This document shows positions 59,650 to 64,000 of a stretch of 64,000 nt of DNA, piece after piece (position 1 is the stretch's first letter; each line of letters starts with the position of its first letter). The translations under genes were made by a program, and so were the position numbers. A model generated the notes under the pieces. That model did no database searches. It was not told the DNA's origin and was given only the letters and a program-made list of their open reading frames with translations. Source of the DNA: Vulcanimicrobiota bacterium (lineage in GTDB: Bacteria > Vulcanimicrobiota > Vulcanimicrobiia > Vulcanimicrobiales > Vulcanimicrobiaceae); the NCBI GenBank assembly GCA_003151115.1, contig PLWS01000003.1:125350-189349 (forward strand). The letters run 5' to 3'.

Positions 59650-60077
59650 TGATATATCAGGGCAGAACCGCCCATAAGGCGCAACCGCAGCCATCCCGCC
59701 CGCTGCGCCGTAACTTTACGGTGACAATTCGCACACCGGACTTCACAGTTTTCTATCTCGCGCGCTATGCGCTCCCACGAATGGCCGTCTTTTACGAGAT
59801 TTCCCACTTCGCGCTCTTTTGACTTGACATGGTCGAATTCAAGAACGAGCGGCTCACCCTCGCCGCAATCAACACAAGGATGATTCAATAGGTACTCGTG
59901 AATCTTGGTGAGGTTTGCAAGCTTGTAGCGTTGTTTATTCGCGCTAGCCCTAGCAATGTATGACGCTTTGTTATCATTGTAGTGTTGGCGGCTATACGCC
60001 CTTTTGCACGGTTTACAGCGCCCTGATTTGTCACCACCCACTTTAAATGCTTGCCCACACGCAACACATGTTGACAT
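59622..60077 (-). CDS. HNH endonuclease-like protein
   Basis: About 151 residues from ATG 60077. CVACGQAF...CKPCKRAYSRQHY is an N-terminal zinc ribbon, and the HNH core is seen in CVDCGEGEPLVLEFDHVKSKEREVGNLV...CEVRCANCHRKVTAQRAGW with the second CxxC pair. GC content is visibly lower than in its neighbours. It sits alone between tadA and tRNA-Arg, and its last 28 bases overlap the tadA start. This type of small HNH protein is common in phages and mobile DNA. Confidence 0.82.
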   Translation of the reverse strand: MSTCVACGQAFKVGGDKSGRCKPCKRAYSRQHYNDNKASYIARASANKQRYKLANLTKIHEYLLNHPCVDCGEGEPLVLEFDHVKSKEREVGNLVKDGHSWERIAREIENCEVRCANCHRKVTAQRAGWLRLRLMGGSALIYQWTPATKTA

Positions 60078-60100
60078 GTTCTGATTATAGCATACGAATC

Positions 60101-60174
60101 TGCGCTCGGCCGGATTTGAACCGGCAACCCCCACCTTCGGAGGGTGGTGCTCTATCCAATTGAGCTACGAGCGC
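60101..60174 (-). tRNA. tRNA-Arg (CCG)
   Basis: Minus strand: GCGCTCG pairs with CGAGCGC, discriminator A. The anticodon arm CCACC-CTCCGAA-GGTGG reads CCG, and the T arm carries CCGGTTCAAATCCGG. 74 nt, no CCA. Confidence 0.95.
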
Positions 60175-60192
60175 ACGTCGTCAAATGGCGGA

Positions 60193-60429
60193 TTATCGTG
60201 ACGCTTCCGGCGTGTTGCCGGAGCTTGGAATATGCTTGAACAGATCGAGCTTGTGATCGATCAACGAGCGGTAGAACTTTCGTACGCAATCCGGATGTCC
60301 GAAGAAATAGGTCCGCGCGTAAGCTAAGTCGTCGCCGGCGCTGTCGGGAACGTAGTGCGAGATTTCGATCTCTTCCATCTGGGTTCGATCGACGGCGTGC
60401 GGACAGAAGTCGCACGGGATAGTTGACAT
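60193..60429 (-). CDS. Hypothetical small protein with CxxC
   Basis: A 78-residue protein starting MSTIPCDFCPHAVDRTQMEEIEISHYVPDSAGDD. A CxxC and a later HPDCVRKFYRSLIDHK suggest a small metal-binding fold of four ligands (C, C, H, C). It lies between two minus-strand tRNAs. No family name recognised. Confidence 0.6.
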   Translation of the reverse strand: MSTIPCDFCPHAVDRTQMEEIEISHYVPDSAGDDLAYARTYFFGHPDCVRKFYRSLIDHKLDLFKHIPSSGNTPEASR

Positions 60430-60487
60430 AGAGCATCATTTCAGAGACGCTTTTTCAAGCACCTGCGACGTACGCGCGATGAGGAAA

Positions 60488-60562
60488 TGGTGACTCGGGT
60501 AGGATTTGAACCTACGACCTAGGGCTTATGAGTCCCCCGCTCTACCACTGAGCTACCGAGCC
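60488..60562 (-). tRNA. tRNA with CAT anticodon (Met, or Ile2 with modified C34)
   Basis: Minus strand: GGCTCGG pairs with CCGAGTC (one G-T), discriminator A, encoded CCA. The loop CTCATAA gives anticodon CAT, and the T arm is GTAGGTTCAAATCCTAC. It lacks the unpaired first base of initiator tRNA. The closing anticodon-stem pair is A-G, and the body also resembles tRNA-Ile(CAT), so elongator Met versus Ile2 is undecided. Confidence 0.88.
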
Positions 60563-60666
60563 GCATCGTCTGACGCTCTACTTTATCAAATCCCGGAGCG
60601 AGGGTTCAAGGCCAGCCCCCTAAAAAATGCCATAAAGCAACTCTTCCTTCCAAAGACGGGTGACAT

Positions 60667-62232
60667 ATGCGGATATTTTCGATAGTACTGGGAACGCTGT
60701 TCGCACTCTCTGCCCTGGCGGCGCGTGCGGACGAAGCCTCCGACCTGCTCGCCAAACATAAGGCCTTTGCCGGATGGCAGGCTGGGGACGGTTCGCTGGG
60801 TTCGATCGTCCTGGACGGCACGATGACTTCGCAGCAAAATGGAACCGCCAAAACGTACGCGGCCGTGCACGAAGTCCGGCGCCGGCTGGCGGTACGCGAG
60901 ACGCGCACGCTTGCGGACGGCACAGTCGAAAACAACGGCTTCACGGGCAGCGTCTTTTGGGCAACAAACGAAAACGGCTTCACGCACCCGGTCGTCGGTG
61001 ATGCTGAAAGGTTTGCAATCGCGCAAGAGCTGCTCTTTAACGAAGGCGTCGCCGCGCTCGCCGGAACGGTTAAGGGAACCGACACGACCGGCGGCGTGCC
61101 GTGTACCATCGTTCAAGTGAAAGCCGACGCCTCCGATGCCTTGAATCTGTGCATCGATCCGCAGACCGGTGCGGTAAAGCGCGCCGTCATCGACCCGGGC
61201 GGCACATACGAACAAGCGGTTGACATCCTCGCCTATACCGAAGCAGCACCGGGAAAAAAGATCATTTCACAGTGGCGCTTCCAAGGGAGCGACTACACTC
61301 ACCTGATGACAAAGATCGCCGTGAATCAGCCGGTCGCCGACGCCGACCTGCATCCGCCCGCGCAGACGGCGACGTGGACGTTTGCAAGCGGGCAGTCCTT
61401 TCCGATGGAATTTCACGATAACGACAATTCGCGCGGCTTTTTCGTCAATGCATCATTCAACGGCGTCAAGGGGCGCTTTCTGGTCGACACCGGCGCGTCA
61501 CAGATCGCACTCAACCGCGCATTCGCCGGCCGCGTGCACATGAAGCCGATGAGATCGGAGATGGCCGCCGGGATAGGCGGCGAAACGAAAGCCGAAATCG
61601 GCAAAGTCGATACGTTTCAGATCGGCGGAAATACCCTTGCGAACGTCATCGTGAGCAGTTTAAGCTACGACCTCTGGGATGGTAAAGACCAGAACGGCAA
61701 CGAGATCGACGGCATCATCGGTTACGATCTTTTTGGCGGCGCGATCGTTGCAATCAACCTGGATACACAGCAAATGACGCTCTTCGATCCGGCGAGCATG
61801 CAACTTTCGGATACCGGCGCAATCCCGCTTACCGTGGATCTGGAAAATCTGGTGCCATCGATTCCGATGACTGTTAACGGCAAGATCGGCATCAACGCGT
61901 TACTGGATTCCGGCGATCTGGCGGAAGCGACGTTTTCCTTTGAACTTGCGAGCAAGTACGGGCTGAACATGCTCGTGGATACGAGCGTGCAAGGAATCAC
62001 CAGCGGCATCCGATTCGCGTCCGGCGTGGGCGGCGTCGAGCGCGAAGAATGCGGGCGAGTCGACTCGATCAGCGTAGGGCCGATCGTGTATCAGAATGCT
62101 CCCGCTTGCAAATCCCGCAGTATGAGCGGCAACGACGCAATCGTCGGATTCGATTTCATTAAGAATTTCAACATCATCTTCGACTACCCGCAGGCGAAAA
62201 TGCTATTGCTTCCACGTGTCCAAAACGGGTAG
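60667..62232 (+). CDS. Exported retropepsin-like aspartyl protease-family protein
   Basis: A 521-residue protein with a signal peptide (IFSIVLGTLFALSALAARADE). An N-terminal domain of about 220 residues (ASDLLAKHKAFAGWQAGDGS) precedes two retropepsin-like half-domains. One has GRFLVDTGASQIALN with the catalytic Asp and DGIIGYDLFGG; the other has GINALLDSGDLAEATF and NDAIVGFDFIKNFNIIFDYPQ. The paired DTG/DSG motifs fit an active aspartyl protease. Followed at once by a decayed paralogue. Confidence 0.82.
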   Translation: MRIFSIVLGTLFALSALAARADEASDLLAKHKAFAGWQAGDGSLGSIVLDGTMTSQQNGTAKTYAAVHEVRRRLAVRETRTLADGTVENNGFTGSVFWATNENGFTHPVVGDAERFAIAQELLFNEGVAALAGTVKGTDTTGGVPCTIVQVKADASDALNLCIDPQTGAVKRAVIDPGGTYEQAVDILAYTEAAPGKKIISQWRFQGSDYTHLMTKIAVNQPVADADLHPPAQTATWTFASGQSFPMEFHDNDNSRGFFVNASFNGVKGRFLVDTGASQIALNRAFAGRVHMKPMRSEMAAGIGGETKAEIGKVDTFQIGGNTLANVIVSSLSYDLWDGKDQNGNEIDGIIGYDLFGGAIVAINLDTQQMTLFDPASMQLSDTGAIPLTVDLENLVPSIPMTVNGKIGINALLDSGDLAEATFSFELASKYGLNMLVDTSVQGITSGIRFASGVGGVEREECGRVDSISVGPIVYQNAPACKSRSMSGNDAIVGFDFIKNFNIIFDYPQAKMLLLPRVQNG

Positions 62233-62271
62233 GAGCGAAGGTCCCATTTCCTTCGCCTACGGGAGGCTCGG

Positions 62272-63838
62272 ATGAGTCTATTGGCTGCATTGTTGGGAGC
62301 CACGCTCATTTTCGTTTCCGGAAATGACGCTTCCGGATTACTCGCAAAACATACACAATTCGCCGGGTGGCAGGCAGGCGACCCAAGCGTGCCGGGCTGG
62401 AACGCTTCGGGGACCCGCACCAACGGCCACGCTGCCGATACGTTCGCCGAAAAGCGCACCGGGATCGTTTACCGCGATACGTTAACAACCGCGGGCGGGC
62501 GCGTCAGCATTCAGATGGGCTTCACCGGGACGATGTTCTGGTAATCTAATCCGAACGGTTACGTCGTCAAACAAACCGGAATTCCCGCGCAGGTCGCCTA
62601 CGATCTCAATCTCATTCGCAGCGAGACGCTCTCTTCTGTTCGCGACGTCGCAGTAACCGGCTCGGCAAACGTGCGAGGTACGTCAACGGCCGTCATTCGC
62701 GTTAAACCCACCGGCGCGCCGCCGATGGACGTGTACGAAGATCCGAACTCCGGTGCATTTCTGCAAGCTATCGTGGACCCGGAAGGCCCGGCCAGAACCG
62801 TGGTCTCAGTCGATGCGTATGCGGATGTCGCCCCGGGAAAGAAAATTGTCAGCCAGTGGACCGTCGGCAGTTTGCAGTATGTGCTGACGACAATGACCTC
62901 GCAGCGCATCGCCGACGCGGATCTGCTGCCGCCTCAGCCTACCGCGACGTGGAGTTTCGGCGGTGGGACGATTCCTATCGATCTCTTCGACCTGTCCACG
63001 CAAGCCTACGAGCCGCGCGTCGAGCTCACGGTCAACGGGATTACCGGCGTTTTCGTCCTGGACACAGGCACGCAATCGATCGTGCTGTTCGACAATTTTG
63101 CTCGCAGAGTCGGAGTAGTCGCTATCGATGGCGCGGATTTCTCTTCATTCGTCAACCAGCCGCGCTATCAAGGCTACGGCCTCGTAAACACGCTTCGCAG
63201 GTAATAGCACGCTGCACAACGTCATGATCGAGCGAATCAGCGATCCCGACGTTCGAATCGCTGGTCTGATTGGCTGTGATTTTTTTGCCGGGGCAATCGT
63301 TGAAGCAGACCTCTCAAGCCGCACGATGCAGGTTTTTAATCCGGCGAGCGTGCAGCCCGCTGTCACGGCCGGCGCGTACGCCTTTCCCATCGATCTTACC
63401 TCGCGGCGTCCCGTCATCGGGATGCGCCTGTCGGACAACGCCTACGGCTTTCCTTATTTTTCCACCGGCGAACCGTTCTTCATGTATCTTTCGCAGCGGC
63501 TGCGGGAAAATGGCGCAGTGTTAGCCAGCGATCTCTCGACCGAGCACCTCAATCCTACACATGGAACGAGCGGCTTCTTCGGCACCATGATCGAGTCCGA
63601 TCCGGTGCAGATCGCGTACTCAAACTATACAGGTGCCTACGGTTCGGGAAACTGTGTGCTGCTGAACCAGGTTCTCATCGGTCCGTACAAATATCAGAGT
63701 CCGCCGCTTTGTTTTGTCGGATCGGGAGTCTTCGGCGAAGACGGCGGCGAGATCGGCAATGACTTTTTGCGGCATTTTGATTGGACGATCGATTATCCCG
63801 ATGGAAAGTTCGTGTTAACTCCAAACAATTTGCCGTAG
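62272..63838 (+). pseudogene. Decayed tandem copy of the retropepsin-like protein
   Basis: Three ORFs together follow the intact upstream protein. DASGLLAKHTQFAGWQAGDPS matches its ASDLLAKHKAFAGWQAGDGS; the frame meets an in-frame TAA at 62542-62544 where the parent reads FWATNENG (here FW-stop-SNPNG). After IMQFVLDTG-like GITGVFVLDTGTQSIVLF a one-base frameshift near 63195-63205 moves GNSTLHNVMIERIS into another frame, continuing with AGLIGCDFFAGAIVEADL and EIGNDFLRHFDWTIDYPDGKF to the end. GGGAGG precedes the ATG at 62272. Confidence 0.85.
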
Positions 63839-63907
63839 GCGCCGGGGCCCATGGCGCCTCCGCCAGCAGGGTGAAATCAACGCAGCGCTAAGGTCTTGGG
63901 CGCTACG

Positions 63908-63935
63908 TATAATGCGGATGGTTCTTTAGAACCAT
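63908..63935 (+). promoter_or_regulatory. -10 element and inverted repeat before the next gene
   Basis: A perfect TATAAT (63908-63913) is followed by ATGGTTCT-TT-AGAACCAT (63918-63935), an 8-bp inverted repeat at the expected transcription start. No good -35 is visible. The 8-bp arms could bind a dimeric regulator of the gene beginning at 63976. The 137 bases 63839-63975 hold no other gene. Confidence 0.4.
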
Positions 63936-63975
63936 TCGCTCTGTTTCTCATACTCGTGCTTTGGAGCTTTAGCAC

Positions 63976-64000
63976 ATGAAATTGTCGATCGGCATTAGAC
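63976..64000 (+). CDS. Start of a gene cut by the window edge
   Basis: ATG followed by codons for KLSIGIR up to the last base. GGAG lies ten bases upstream (GGAGCTTTAG). Too short to identify. Confidence 0.4.

Noticed and set aside
63838-63858. GGCGCC-based hairpin after the retropepsin pseudogene
   Set aside because: The six-base arms are self-complementary and no T tract follows, so terminator function is not supported.

Overview
The window is high-GC bacterial DNA (about 60% by eye) with densely packed genes, many ATGA/GTGA stop-start overlaps, frequent GTG and TTG starts, and short intergenic gaps. No rRNA or marker gene that fixes the phylum is present. A Thermus-type isocitrate dehydrogenase, a B12-dependent ribonucleotide reductase, many secreted proteins of unknown function and tandem retropepsin-like proteins suggest an uncultured soil or sediment lineage such as Candidatus Eremiobacterota (WPS-2). 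That assignment is inference only.

Layout. 1-6.3 kb: end of an EgtB-like gene, a peptide-binding lipoprotein, isocitrate dehydrogenase, a cobalamin-binding protein, a ferritin-like protein, a catalytic-domain-less aldehyde dehydrogenase and tRNA-Ser(GGA). 6.3-11.4 kb: yqeG-aroE, then nrdJ behind a promoter overlaid by two NrdR-like boxes. 11.5-26 kb: a frameshifted CPCC gene, secreted TPR and beta-propeller proteins, an amidohydrolase, a secreted HD protein, secreted MsrA, a Rieske oxygenase with an APC permease, an MFS-acyltransferase fusion and a large BNR/sortilin-type secreted protein. 26-30 kb: HxlR/DoxX divergent pair, esterase, BrkB-type membrane protein. 30.1-36.3 kb (minus): one long housekeeping operon yceD-rpmF-fabH-fabD-fabG-acpP-ffh-rpsP-khpA-rimM. 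36.36-38.55 kb: a complete 2.18-kb IS1595-family transposon with 23-bp imperfect terminal inverted repeats, an exact 8-bp target duplication and three passenger genes. 38.6-39.8 kb: a translationally coupled cassette of a lytic transglycosylase and two small proteins sharing a C-terminal motif. 39.8-43.7 kb: tRNA-Ile, STAS protein, two tRNA-Ala, DUF5995, RNase P RNA, DUF1858 and DUF2203 proteins. 43.3-49.7 kb: a stand-alone RapZ C-domain with a membrane-anchored YvcK, then cystathionine beta-synthase and a gamma-synthase/lyase, then an esterase. 49.8-53.7 kb: a 1284-residue APC permease-GH35 glycosidase fusion whose 3' end runs into tRNA-Leu(CAA). 53.7-60.6 kb: aroA, small membrane and zinc-ribbon proteins, an M20 amidohydrolase, a 31-bp palindrome covering a start codon, tadA, an HNH nuclease and three minus-strand tRNAs. 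60.7-63.8 kb: an intact retropepsin-like secreted protein followed by a decayed tandem copy.

The strongest unusual signals are these. The IS1595 insertion appears to have separated the -35 and -10 elements of the lytic-transglycosylase cassette. The permease-GH35 fusion has a 13th hydrophobic segment placed to export the glycosidase, and that CDS overlaps a tRNA gene. NrdR-like boxes coincide with the nrdJ promoter. A perfect 14-bp-arm palindrome lies over a translation start. A second transporter-enzyme fusion (MFS plus PlsC-like acyltransferase) is also present. No CRISPR array, prophage or integron was seen, and no gap between genes exceeds about 230 bases.
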